A stretch of DNA of 56,485 nucleotides, taken from contig QKAW01000023.1 of the NCBI GenBank assembly GCA_003247135.1, positions 1 through 56,485 of the forward strand, in the 5' to 3' direction. This DNA comes from Spirochaetales bacterium. GTDB taxonomy: Bacteria; Spirochaetota; Spirochaetia; DSM-2461. Under the pieces are notes generated by a model. The model had not been told where the DNA came from. It did no database searches and saw nothing but the letters and a program-made list of their open reading frames with translations. The translations under genes and the position numbers were made by a program. Shown piece after piece: positions 33,801-41,133 of the stretch; position 1 is the stretch's first letter; each line of letters opens with the position of its first letter.

Positions 33801-34309
33801 TTAAGTGAGGTGTCCAGATCATCATCTAAAGTATCTACATCCTCTATTGAGTCTAAATCTTCGGTACTGCCAAAGTCATCTAAATTAGGTGAGGTGTCCA
33901 GATCATCATCTAAAGTATCTACATCCTCTATTGAGTCTAAATCTTCTGTACTGCCAAAGTCATCTAAATTAGGTGAGGTGTCTAGATCATCATCCCCCGT
34001 AACAAGATTTTCATCAAAATCATCATCGATATCCAGATCCGGAATGCCATCAAAATCTTCCCCAGAATCTATATCATCAAAATTCAAATCGAGATCTGAA
34101 TCAAAGGCTTCAAGGTCAGCGGAGAGGTCCGGCATATCATCATTTTCATTGTTTTCGATATCAACTAAAAAAGGATTATCCAAATCCTGGGTTTTATCAG
34201 GAACAACTGGAGATTCTATTCTCTGTCCCCTTTCCTGCAGGATTCTAGGTTCATCACCTAATGAGTTTAATACTTCTGCGAATTTATCAATGTTCTTTAT
34301 ACTAGGCAT
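30857..34309 (-). CDS. Acidic repeat and TPR membrane protein, possible flagellar collar protein FlcA
   Basis: 1150 residues in three parts. Residues 1-105: conserved-looking head (IDKFAEVLNSLGDEPRI). About 106-357: nine 28-residue repeats of the type DDDLDTSLNLDDFGSTEDLD plus SIEDVDSL, followed by more Asp/Glu-rich sequence. About 610-640: one transmembrane helix (WIFPITILGSLLFLAGYFFVYKVV). The rest is TPR-like, ending near KDLNLGIVASVQQNKN. An acidic cytoplasmic N-terminus, one membrane pass and periplasmic TPRs are the layout of the spirochaete periplasmic flagellar collar protein FlcA (BB0236 in Borrelia), which helps assemble the stator. That identity is inferred from architecture, not proven. 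Confidence 0.6.
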   Translation of the reverse strand: MPSIKNIDKFAEVLNSLGDEPRILQERGQRIESPVVPDKTQDLDNPFLVDIENNENDDMPDLSADLEAFDSDLDLNFDDIDSGEDFDGIPDLDIDDDFDENLVTGDDDLDTSPNLDDFGSTEDLDSIEDVDTLDDDLDTSPNLDDFGSTEDLDSIEDVDTLDDDLDTSLNLDSFDNNEDLDSTEGIDSIDDDFDSSLNLDDFGSTQDFDSIEDVDSLDDDLDTSLNLDNFDNTEDLDSIEDVDTLDDDLDTSLNLDSFDNTQDLDSIEDVDNLDDDLDTSLNLDSFDNTEDLDPIEDLDSLDDDLDTSLNLDDFGSTEDLDSIEDINSLDDDLDTSLNLDDFGSTQDLDSIEYVDSLDDESDTVSDLDSFEDLEEIEDLDDIEEFDDLEELSDISDEDLDTSPDTLDDDLGIQDIDIEDIEEIDDVNEIDELPDDTGFGSLSIEDEVLEEEFGSLDDDEEDEFSLGDFGDSFNFDKEDTSSSLVLEEFEDKEEEEILQKEEITYTKEEFEQIKNTLRNLPLNLRMVIEEEVAENGLFGPKLEELVTLLIDDAPIKDIVKFVNKKLGHNVKVSPAFVKLTALDFEKQKQKFSYILINVVFPKLKWIFPITILGSLLFLAGYFFVYKVVKSENIYKNGYELILQDRYEEAFDSFMDSFNVHRKSKWYHIYADTYLERKAYNYAEKIYLQIINENSSDLGAILKYSWMKAFEEGEFEKAANFLLDYVNHGYRDYELMVTLGDIYMKWATYNSKYYEEARLWYAETMNKYGPKPDILFKYLNYFIETDNLQEVKNYRRMFEISSDIKVDGDIYAKMAGYLMDKGIVDNVRETLFRGLNDNSRNPNLHYQLARYFASIDNYREVEKAARNAIFYYEYGGELTKEELSSLVDTKRILGDLYSKDEMYLAAEKNYKEASTIYENLLERNFVEKDEKFGKIYAGYGDIFYYAGNSYNSAKNLYTLAEENSYSTPELSYKKGFINYQNNDMESALVSFHASENIKENREQVMFAKANTLAFRGSYSSALTYYNMHLRYLQKIEEENETLYPADNQSHLALLENYIRLYNNIGVNLYKLKGDTALPEVGMAFTKSTEYYDYLTRDPELLIRSGLKDLAYYNTKAVLYPTKNMELLMYNAIPKDFKDLNLGIVASVQQNKN
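33239..33994 (-). repeat. Nine tandem 84-bp coding repeats
   Basis: Nine in-frame 84-bp units (28 codons each) within the FlcA-like gene, with a tenth degenerate unit beyond. Neighbouring units differ by only a few bases; variable positions cluster at codons for Pro/Leu, Ser/Asn and Glu/Gln. Unit number is likely to change by slippage or recombination. Confidence 0.9.
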
Positions 34310-34397
34310 AGTTCTCTTTAATCTTCGACCAAATATAGAAAAACAAAAGAAATTCTTAATTATTTTTATTTTGGTACCGAATAATAATAACAGAGTT

Positions 34398-35108
34398 ATG
34401 AAAAATCTAAAATATGTTTTATTAACAACTATATTTATTATCTCAATATCTTCAATCTTTTCGGCGGAAGATACAGCTTTTGAGATTTCCGACTTCTCTC
34501 TTCATATTAAAATTACAGAAATGACTAAAAGTGAAGAGCCATTTATCTCAGGAGAAAATATAATTTTCTCATATACTCCTGTAAAACAGGGTGTTCGACA
34601 TGTTGGTATAGCCTTTGAAAATGAGAATTTTTCCCAAATTTACAATCTGTACAGAAATGAAAATGGTGTATTTTTTTACATCTATAAATACCCAAAAACT
34701 AAAGAGATAAGGTATAAGTTTGTTGTTGATGGTGTATGGACTGCAGATAGCATTAATTCCAAAGTTATTAGGGATAAGAATTTTATCAAATTATCATCTT
34801 TTACTATTCCGGATAAAAATATTAAGGAGCATCTGTCCCCAATAATAAATGATGATACTATTATTTTTAAATTTCGTGGTATGCCTGGAAGCTCTGTTTA
34901 CCTGACTGGTGATTTTAATAATTGGAATCCTTTTATTTACAAACTTAAAGAAGAGGTCCCTGGGGAGTATATATTTTCTTTAACCCTTCCCAAAGGTAAG
35001 TTTGCATATTATTTTATATATAATGGAGAGAGAGTTCTAGATAGTGAAAACCCTTTTGCAGGTATGAGCAGATTGGGAGAGAAGGTTTCTCTTTTTACTG
35101 TAGAATAG
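34398..35108 (+). CDS. Secreted protein with CBM48/glycogen-binding-like domain
   Basis: 236 residues with signal peptide (MKNLKYVLLTTIFIISISSIFSA). Two E-set beta-sandwich domains: residues 30-115 (RHVGIAFE...RYKFVVDGVWTAD) and 150-235, the latter with VYLTGDFNNWNP and KFAYYFIYNGERVLD, the signature of AMPK-beta/CBM48 glycan-binding modules. No catalytic domain is attached. The true start is ATG 34398; the long open frame upstream is the antisense shadow of the repeat gene. It diverges from the FlcA-like gene and runs into the HAD gene nine bases on. Similar free CBM48-like proteins occur in spirochaetes; role unknown. Confidence 0.7.
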   Translation: MKNLKYVLLTTIFIISISSIFSAEDTAFEISDFSLHIKITEMTKSEEPFISGENIIFSYTPVKQGVRHVGIAFENENFSQIYNLYRNENGVFFYIYKYPKTKEIRYKFVVDGVWTADSINSKVIRDKNFIKLSSFTIPDKNIKEHLSPIINDDTIIFKFRGMPGSSVYLTGDFNNWNPFIYKLKEEVPGEYIFSLTLPKGKFAYYFIYNGERVLDSENPFAGMSRLGEKVSLFTVE

Positions 35109-35117
35109 TGATAAATA

Positions 35118-35753
35118 ATGATAAAACATATAATTTTTGATGTAGACAAAACTATATATCCCGATTCCTGTGGTTTTGGTGATGAAATGGATCGAAGAAT
35201 AAGCGAATATGCTGCAAACTATATAAATACTTCTTTAGTTGAAGCTGATGAATTAAGAAAAATTTCTGTAAAAAATTATGGAACTACACTTAGATGGCTT
35301 CAGATGGAGCATGGTTTAACAGATACTGACCACTATCTGGATTTTGTTCATCCCAAGGATGTTGAGAATTACCTGCCAAACAGGAAAGAGGTTCATGAAG
35401 TCTTTCATGGAATAAATATTCCAATGTCTATTTTATCAAATGGCCCTATTGAGAATGTTAACAGGATTTTAGGGTTTTATGATATTTCCACACTTTTTAA
35501 CCCTATTATTGATATAAGGATGAATAACTTAAAGGGAAAACCCTATATTGAGGTTTATGAAAAAATAGTTAAAGAGATTAATTTGCCTATTAGCGAAATT
35601 CTTTTTGTGGATGATGTTGAAGACTATTTAATACCTTTCCATGATATGGGTGGGCATGTTCTTCTGGTTAATGAGAAGTCAAAACCCACAAAAATGGGTT
35701 TCGACCAGATAAGAAATATTATTGAGTTACAGGATTATATTCAAAATATCTGA
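35118..35753 (+). CDS. HAD hydrolase, pyrimidine 5'-nucleotidase-like
   Basis: A 211-residue HAD-IA enzyme. Motif I DVDKTIYPDSCG, motif II SILSNGP, motif III KGKPYIEVYE, motif IV FVDDVEDYLIPFHDMG. The D-x-D-x-T-x-Y-P start and the helical cap of about 80 residues are those of the SDT1/pyrimidine 5'-nucleotidase group, which dephosphorylate UMP/CMP-like nucleotides. It follows the CBM48-like gene by nine bases, probably co-transcribed. Its 3' end overlaps the opposing GH43 gene by 35 bases. Confidence 0.78.
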   Translation: MIKHIIFDVDKTIYPDSCGFGDEMDRRISEYAANYINTSLVEADELRKISVKNYGTTLRWLQMEHGLTDTDHYLDFVHPKDVENYLPNRKEVHEVFHGINIPMSILSNGPIENVNRILGFYDISTLFNPIIDIRMNNLKGKPYIEVYEKIVKEINLPISEILFVDDVEDYLIPFHDMGGHVLLVNEKSKPTKMGFDQIRNIIELQDYIQNI

Positions 35754-37371
35754 ACTCTGCCCATTTTTGCTGTCTGTTCATATCATGAGCTGTTAACCCT
35801 ACAAATGTTCCGTCAAAGGCACCTGGCCCCATATTTGTAAACTCATCAGATAATATTGTTGCATCCTGGGTGTAACCTATTTTTGTAAATTCTTCATCTT
35901 TTTTAGCAAAGTAAAATTCTATACTATCTTCATTTAAAAGAAGTTTTAGTTTTATTGGCCCATTATAAGGAAGTTTAGTTCTGGATTCCTCGTTCTTTAC
36001 TCCATTTCTGCTAATAAAGAGCCCTAAAGCCTGGGACTGTAAGGTTTCACTATAGTAATATCTTAAGTAATAGAAGGTTGCACTTCCGGTTTGAATAACC
36101 AATCCGGCCATTTCCCGGCAGTTTTCAGGTTTAAAATCCATCTCTGTCTCTACAGAACAATTAAAATGCTGTACCCTTCTGGCTACCAGAGAGAGATCGT
36201 GGGCTGAATATGGTGAGTTTCTACCTTTTATTGACAGGACTCCTTTTTTCCTTGATAAACTGCACCAGCTATTATTCATATAGTTTTTTAGGGAGTAGAA
36301 GTATTTTGGCAGTGCATCAGAATTAAAATCTACTCTGCCCGGTTCAGTTACATCCAACTTTTGTACCTCGTTGTGAGAAAATGTTACAATCTCTTCCGGA
36401 AGGTGGCTTCCACTGGACATAACAGGCCATCCATCTTTCCACTGAATTTTCTGTATAAATGTCTCTCTGTTTAATGTGCACCGCATTGAGGGTTGTAGCG
36501 GTCTTGCTGCTAAATGAAATAGGGCAAACTCTCCATCTACTGTTTCAATTATTGAACCGTGGCCTGCTTTCTGGATTTTTACCCCTGGATTATAAAATTG
36601 AGGTTTAAGGAAGTCTGTACTTGGTTTGGGTAGTTCAGGATCCGGATTTGCTCTGGAAGTTATAAGAGGTCCAAAAGGTGATTCTTTATATGATCCATAG
36701 ATATTTTCTGATCTGGAAAATTTTACTGCATGTCCGTAACCAGTACCGCCTTCTGCTGTTAAAAGATAGTAAAAACCATCTTTTTTATACATGTGTGGTC
36801 CCTCGGTACAACCGAAGTGAGAGTTCCCGTTATAAATAACTCTTGATTCACCAATTAATTGATTTGTTGTTGTATTAAACTCCTGGATAATTATTGGCCC
36901 GGGATGGGGATAATTATCCCGGAACTCCCATGCAAGATTTAATAGATAGCTTTTTCCATCATCGTCATGAAAAAGTGAGGGATCAAAGCCGCTGGAATTT
37001 AGGTAGACAGGTTCAGACCAGGGGCCTAGAATGTCCTTTGCTGTAACCAGATAGTTATTTAGATCAAAAAATGAGTTACTTAAGTTTTTAACATCTGTAT
37101 AGCACATATAAAACAGCTTTGTACTATGGTTATAGCTTATTTGTGGTGCCCAGATACCGCAGGAATCAGGATTACCTCTTAGATCCAGTTGGGATTCTCT
37201 GTTTAAAATATTGTCTACCAGTTTCCAGTTTTTAAGGTCTTTTGAGTGATATAAGCTTACACCGGATAACCAGTTAAATGTACTTGTAATTACATAATAA
37301 TCATCCCCTACCCTAATTGCTGATGGATCAGCATTAAATCCCGGAAGAATGGGGTTTTCTATTTTTATCAT
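35719..37371 (-). CDS. Glycoside hydrolase family 43 (beta-xylosidase/arabinofuranosidase type)
   Basis: 550 residues, no signal peptide, so cytoplasmic. Five-bladed propeller with the inverting triad: Asp in PGFNADPSAIRVGDDYY, Asp in SSGFDPSLFHDDDG, Glu in GCTEGPHMYKK. A C-terminal beta-sandwich (about 360-545) is the XynB-type domain that shapes the pocket. It would release xylose or arabinose from imported oligosaccharides. ATG 37371 is the true start (MIKIENPILPGFNADPS; AAAGGA upstream). The open frame further up is the tail of a lost ABC permease in another frame. Confidence 0.88.
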   Translation of the reverse strand: MIKIENPILPGFNADPSAIRVGDDYYVITSTFNWLSGVSLYHSKDLKNWKLVDNILNRESQLDLRGNPDSCGIWAPQISYNHSTKLFYMCYTDVKNLSNSFFDLNNYLVTAKDILGPWSEPVYLNSSGFDPSLFHDDDGKSYLLNLAWEFRDNYPHPGPIIIQEFNTTTNQLIGESRVIYNGNSHFGCTEGPHMYKKDGFYYLLTAEGGTGYGHAVKFSRSENIYGSYKESPFGPLITSRANPDPELPKPSTDFLKPQFYNPGVKIQKAGHGSIIETVDGEFALFHLAARPLQPSMRCTLNRETFIQKIQWKDGWPVMSSGSHLPEEIVTFSHNEVQKLDVTEPGRVDFNSDALPKYFYSLKNYMNNSWCSLSRKKGVLSIKGRNSPYSAHDLSLVARRVQHFNCSVETEMDFKPENCREMAGLVIQTGSATFYYLRYYYSETLQSQALGLFISRNGVKNEESRTKLPYNGPIKLKLLLNEDSIEFYFAKKDEEFTKIGYTQDATILSDEFTNMGPGAFDGTFVGLTAHDMNRQQKWAEFRYFEYNPVTQ

Positions 37372-37373
37372 AT

Positions 37374-37499
37374 CTATCCTTTTACAGCTCCAGCTGTTAC
37401 TCCAGCTATTATCTGCTTGGAGAAAAATATATAAATTATAACTGGTATTATAGCAACTATCATCATACATGCAAACTGTACCGCATAATCGGCACCATA
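37374..37499 (-). pseudogene. C-terminal stump of a sugar ABC transporter permease
   Basis: Directly upstream of GH43, one minus-strand frame reads YGADYAVQFACMMIVAIIPV, then VIIYIFFSKQIIAGVTAGAVKG and TAG. This is the last transmembrane helix and the typical G-x-T-A-G-A-V-K-G end of MalG/AraQ-type permeases. An in-frame TAA stands at 37500-37502 and nothing permease-like lies beyond, so the rest has been deleted, with the breakpoint near 37500. The GH43 ATG follows two bases after the stop, and its ribosome binding site lies in the permease end, so both were once an operon. Confidence 0.75.
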
Positions 37500-37548
37500 T
37501 TAACTAGTCTTTCTTAAACAGATAAAAGTAGTCAAAAAAAATTATTGA

Positions 37549-37577
37549 GTTTGACTGTTCCAGCAATTATATTTATT
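37549..37577 (+). promoter_or_regulatory. Candidate promoter of the GH3 gene
   Basis: TTGAGT followed after 17 nt by TATATT, about 20 bases upstream of ATG 37593, with TTGGAG as ribosome binding site between. Hexamer positions are approximate to one or two bases. Confidence 0.4.
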
Positions 37578-37592
37578 AAATTGGAGAACAAA

Positions 37593-40004
37593 ATGGACAA
37601 ATGGCAGAGAATAAAATATCAACCTAATACCCCTTTAGAGAAAAACAGAAGAGTAACCGCATGTAAAGAGCATATAGAACTGTCTAAAAATGCTGCTAAA
37701 GAGGGAATGGTTCTTTTAAAAAATCAGATTAATACCCTACCCCTTAAATATGGAACAAAAGTAGCTCTTTTTGGAAAAGCAAGTTTTGACTATGTAAAAG
37801 GTGGCGGAGGTAGTGGTGATGTTACAGTTGAGTATATAAGAAATTTATATGATGGGATAAAATCCCTTAATGATTATTTAACTATTTACGAACCACTTTC
37901 GGATTTTTATAGAGATCATGTCAAAAATGAGTATAAAACAGGGAAAGAGCCTGGATTGACAACAGAACCTCAATTATCAGACGAACTATTAAAGCAAACA
38001 AGAGCATTTACAGATACAGCAATAGTATCAATTAGCCGTTTTTCCGGTGAAGCATGGGACAGAAAGGTTTCGTCTGAACAGAAAGAGATACAGGCAGAAC
38101 CTTGGGTAGAAAAATTTGCTAAACAGTCTAATGAACTTTTTGAAGATGGAGATTTTACACTAAGCAGAAACGAAGCGACGCTAATAGAGAAGTTAAAAGA
38201 ACTTTTCCCCAAAATTATTGTTGTTTTAAATGTTGGTGGTGTTATAGATACAAAATGGTTTGCAAATGAGAGTAGTATTCAAAGTGTATTGCTTTCCTGG
38301 CAGGGGGGTATGGAAGGTGGACTAGCCATTGCAGAAATTCTTTGCGGTTTTGGAAACCCATCAGGTAAACTAGTTGATACATTTGCAACTGAACTAACAG
38401 ACTACCCATCGACATATAACTATTTTGAATCCAAAGAGTATGTAGATTATACTGACGATATTTTTGTGGGTTACAGATATTTTGAAACAGTTCCCATGGC
38501 TGATAAAAAGGTAAACTATCCTTTTGGTTTTGGTCTTTCCTATTCAACTTTTGAGTGGAAAATTATAGATAGTGCTCAATATAATGAGAAGGTAGAAGTA
38601 AAGGTTGAAATTACAAATATGGGTAATTACCCAGGCCGGGAAGTAATGCAACTCTACTCTATACCACCCCAGGGAGTTTTAGGTAAAGCTTCAAAAAACC
38701 TTATTGCGTTTAAAAAAACACGCCTTCTAAAATCAGGTGAGACACAAAAAATTACACTTGAATTTAATATAGAGGATTTGGCATCATATGATGACTTGGG
38801 AAAAGTTGAGAAGTCTTGTTATATCATAGAACAGGGTATCTACAATTTTTTTCTAGGAACTTCGGTTAGAGATGGAAAAACAATAGATTTTACCTATACA
38901 GCCAAGAGTAACCAGGTTGTAAAAAAATTACAAACTCTAATAAAGCCCAATTTATTGAGTAAAAGGCTTAAATCAGACGGCTCCTTCGAGAAACTTAAAA
39001 CTGAGACGGTAGATTCACAAAAAATATCCCCAGAGAGTGTACAAAAGGCTTCGGAACTTGATGGATACCAGCCACAATCACGGTTTTTAAAACATTATAA
39101 ACAGGGAGAACTGGACAATTTTATAAAACTCATAGATGTTTATGAAGGCGTAAACAGTTTGGAAGAATTTATTAACCAGCTTGACAGTGCCGATTTAGCA
39201 AATCTACTTGGTGGGCAACCCAACATTGGAGTTGCAAATACTTTTGGTTTTGGAAATCTTCAGGAATATGGGGTTCCAAATGTAATGACAGCCGATGGAC
39301 CGGCTGGTTTAAGAATTAACAGAGAGTGTGGTGTAACAACAACTGCTTGGCCTTGTGCTACTCTTTTAGCCTGTACATGGGATGAAGAGATTCTTTTTAA
39401 GGTTGGACAAGCTGGGGCAAAAGAGGTAAAGGAGAACAATCTAGGAATTTGGTTAACCCCGGCAATTAATATTCACAGAAGCCCGCTATGCGGAAGAAAT
39501 TTTGAATACTACTCCGAGGATCCATTAATAACAGGAAAAATGGCAGCGGCTATGGTTAAAGGTATACAATCTACTGGTATAAGTTCTGCAGTTAAACATT
39601 TTGCACTTAATAACAAGGAGACCAACAGAAAAAACAGCGACTCAAGAGTCTCTGAGAGAGCAGCAAGGGAGATATATTTAAAAGGATTTGAAATTACTGT
39701 AAAAGAGGCTGATCCATGGTGCATAATGTCATCTTACAACATAATTAATGGAGTAAGAGCTTCAGAAAACAGAGAACTTCTGGAGGATATTCTACGGGAA
39801 GAGTGGGGTTTTAAAGGTGTTGTAACAACTGACTGGTGGACTCATGGAGAACATTCTAAGGAAGTAGCAGCCGGAAACGATATTAAAATGGGTTGCGGTT
39901 TCCCGGAGATGTTACTAAAAGCTGTAGATAGTGGAAATTTAGACATTAATCTAATAAAAAAATCTGCAAAAAGAGTTTTGGAATTAATTCTAAAGATTGA
40001 TTAA
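37593..40004 (+). CDS. Glycoside hydrolase family 3, swapped domain order
   Basis: 803 residues, cytoplasmic. The usual domain order is reversed. First comes the alpha/beta sandwich (about 20-270; KEGMVLLKN, KGGGGSGDV, and SRFSGEAWDRK with the probable acid/base Glu), then a fibronectin-III-like domain (GYRYFET...YPFGFGLSYSTF, about 300-440), and last the TIM barrel (about 530-800; MTADGPAGLR, GRNFEYYSEDP, KHFALNN, nucleophile Asp in GVVTTDWWTHG). Such permuted GH3 enzymes are known beta-glucosidases/xylosidases, for example in Ruminococcus. TTGGAGAACAAA precedes ATG 37593. It pairs functionally with the neighbouring GH43. Confidence 0.9.
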   Translation: MDKWQRIKYQPNTPLEKNRRVTACKEHIELSKNAAKEGMVLLKNQINTLPLKYGTKVALFGKASFDYVKGGGGSGDVTVEYIRNLYDGIKSLNDYLTIYEPLSDFYRDHVKNEYKTGKEPGLTTEPQLSDELLKQTRAFTDTAIVSISRFSGEAWDRKVSSEQKEIQAEPWVEKFAKQSNELFEDGDFTLSRNEATLIEKLKELFPKIIVVLNVGGVIDTKWFANESSIQSVLLSWQGGMEGGLAIAEILCGFGNPSGKLVDTFATELTDYPSTYNYFESKEYVDYTDDIFVGYRYFETVPMADKKVNYPFGFGLSYSTFEWKIIDSAQYNEKVEVKVEITNMGNYPGREVMQLYSIPPQGVLGKASKNLIAFKKTRLLKSGETQKITLEFNIEDLASYDDLGKVEKSCYIIEQGIYNFFLGTSVRDGKTIDFTYTAKSNQVVKKLQTLIKPNLLSKRLKSDGSFEKLKTETVDSQKISPESVQKASELDGYQPQSRFLKHYKQGELDNFIKLIDVYEGVNSLEEFINQLDSADLANLLGGQPNIGVANTFGFGNLQEYGVPNVMTADGPAGLRINRECGVTTTAWPCATLLACTWDEEILFKVGQAGAKEVKENNLGIWLTPAINIHRSPLCGRNFEYYSEDPLITGKMAAAMVKGIQSTGISSAVKHFALNNKETNRKNSDSRVSERAAREIYLKGFEITVKEADPWCIMSSYNIINGVRASENRELLEDILREEWGFKGVVTTDWWTHGEHSKEVAAGNDIKMGCGFPEMLLKAVDSGNLDINLIKKSAKRVLELILKID

Positions 40005-40014
40005 AGTATAATAG

Positions 40015-40054
40015 ATGGAAATGACTCTGTCTTTTTTTACAGAGTCATTTTTCC
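40015..40054 (+). terminator. Terminator of the GH3 gene
   Basis: AAATGACTCTGT (40019-40030) pairs perfectly with ACAGAGTCATTT (40039-40050), followed by TTTCC. Strong intrinsic terminator eleven bases after the stop. Confidence 0.85.
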
Positions 40055-40181
40055 ATATAAATGAAAAATCCGGTTAGCATGAACATTATCAAAATCTTTT
40101 TAACATCTATTCAATAAGTCCTAAGGGTACACTTTATATTGATTTTATAGGTATTTAAATATATAATTAAGTAATCTTCAT

Positions 40182-40201
40182 ATATATAAGTACTTATATA
40201 T
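40182..40201. other. 20-bp AT palindrome upstream of the acyltransferase gene
   Basis: A perfect palindrome centred on AAGTACTT, 48 bases before ATG 40249. It may be an operator or only AT-rich chance; the rest of the 240-base gap shows nothing else. Confidence 0.3.
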
Positions 40202-40248
40202 TAAGAAATAAAATGATTTCTAATCAAATCAAACAGGAATAGATATAT

Positions 40249-41133
40249 ATGTCAATAATGGAAACAAATAGTGACTTAGTGGAAATGCTGGTAAAAAATG
40301 ATACCATGGATAATGGATTTCGTCCTGACAATGTAATGCAGAGAGGAAACCCAAAAAACAGAGCTATTATATCAAGTTTATTGGATCATCTTCTTTTAAA
40401 AGGGAGCAGAATTGATGGTAAAGAGAACCTTGAGGAGCTGTTCCGCCTCTCTAAAGAGGGTAAATCTTGCCTGATACTTATGGAACATTACAGTAATTTT
40501 GACTATCCTCTGCTTTACAAACTTCTTGAAGAGCAGACTGAAGCAGACCCAGAAGAGATGTACCCTATTGCAGGAATGAAACTTACCGAGACAGATAAAA
40601 GAGTTTCTGCATTTACCAATGCATATAACAAAATTGTTATCTACCCAAACAGTTATATAGAGAAAGAGAAAGACCCGGAAAAAAAAGCACAGATGAAAAA
40701 AGAGAGTGCACCAATAAATATAGCCTCAGTAAAAGCTTTAACCCAAAGTAAAAACAGTGGGAAAGTTATTCTGGTTTTCCCGGCAGGTACCAGAGTTAGA
40801 CCATGGTCCCCTGATTCAAGAAAAGGGGTTAGAGAGATGTACTCCTACATTAAAACCTTTGATTATATCTGCTTTGTTGGAAAAAATGGAAATATACTAC
40901 CTCCCCACGAGAGTGACAGGATGGATATGGATATTCCTGTTAAAGACTTAATTATTTTAACAGCAGAACCTGTAATAAAAGGAAAATCCTATGTTAAATC
41001 TTTAGTAGAGAATTTACCAGAAGATATTGACCAGAAGCAGTATGTAGTAAGTAAGGTTATGGAACACCTTTTTGAGCTACACGACAAAGTAGAAGTAAAA
41101 AGATTAGAAGAGCTGGCTAAACTTAAAGCCTAA
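40249..41133 (+). CDS. 1-acyl-glycerol-3-phosphate acyltransferase-like protein (PlsC superfamily)
   Basis: 294 residues. Acyltransferase block I appears as LMEHYSNFDYPLL (H-x4-D), block II region as AYNKIVIYPNSY, block III as VILVFPAGTRVRPW (in place of FPEGTRS), and block IV near ILTAEPV. There is no strong membrane helix. Enzymes of this group transfer acyl chains to glycerol phosphates in phospholipid synthesis; the replacement of the EGTR glutamate by Ala marks a subgroup found in spirochaetes and relatives. AGGA lies about eleven bases before the ATG. Convergent with and overlapping the GNAT gene by 11 bases. Confidence 0.7.
   Translation: MSIMETNSDLVEMLVKNDTMDNGFRPDNVMQRGNPKNRAIISSLLDHLLLKGSRIDGKENLEELFRLSKEGKSCLILMEHYSNFDYPLLYKLLEEQTEADPEEMYPIAGMKLTETDKRVSAFTNAYNKIVIYPNSYIEKEKDPEKKAQMKKESAPINIASVKALTQSKNSGKVILVFPAGTRVRPWSPDSRKGVREMYSYIKTFDYICFVGKNGNILPPHESDRMDMDIPVKDLIILTAEPVIKGKSYVKSLVENLPEDIDQKQYVVSKVMEHLFELHDKVEVKRLEELAKLKA

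Noticed and set aside
33239..33994. Tandem repeats as a possible CRISPR array
   Set aside because: Units are contiguous 84-bp in-frame coding repeats without spacers.
32838..34397. Very long plus-strand open frame, serine-rich, opposite the acidic repeats
   Set aside because: It is the antisense of the Asp-rich repeats (GAT read backwards gives ATC/TCA-type codons), has low-complexity Ser/Lys composition and no ribosome binding site. Only its last part, from ATG 34398, is a real gene.
37372..37470. N-terminal extension of GH43
   Set aside because: It is the ABC permease stump read in another frame; MIKIENPILPGFNADPS is the natural start.
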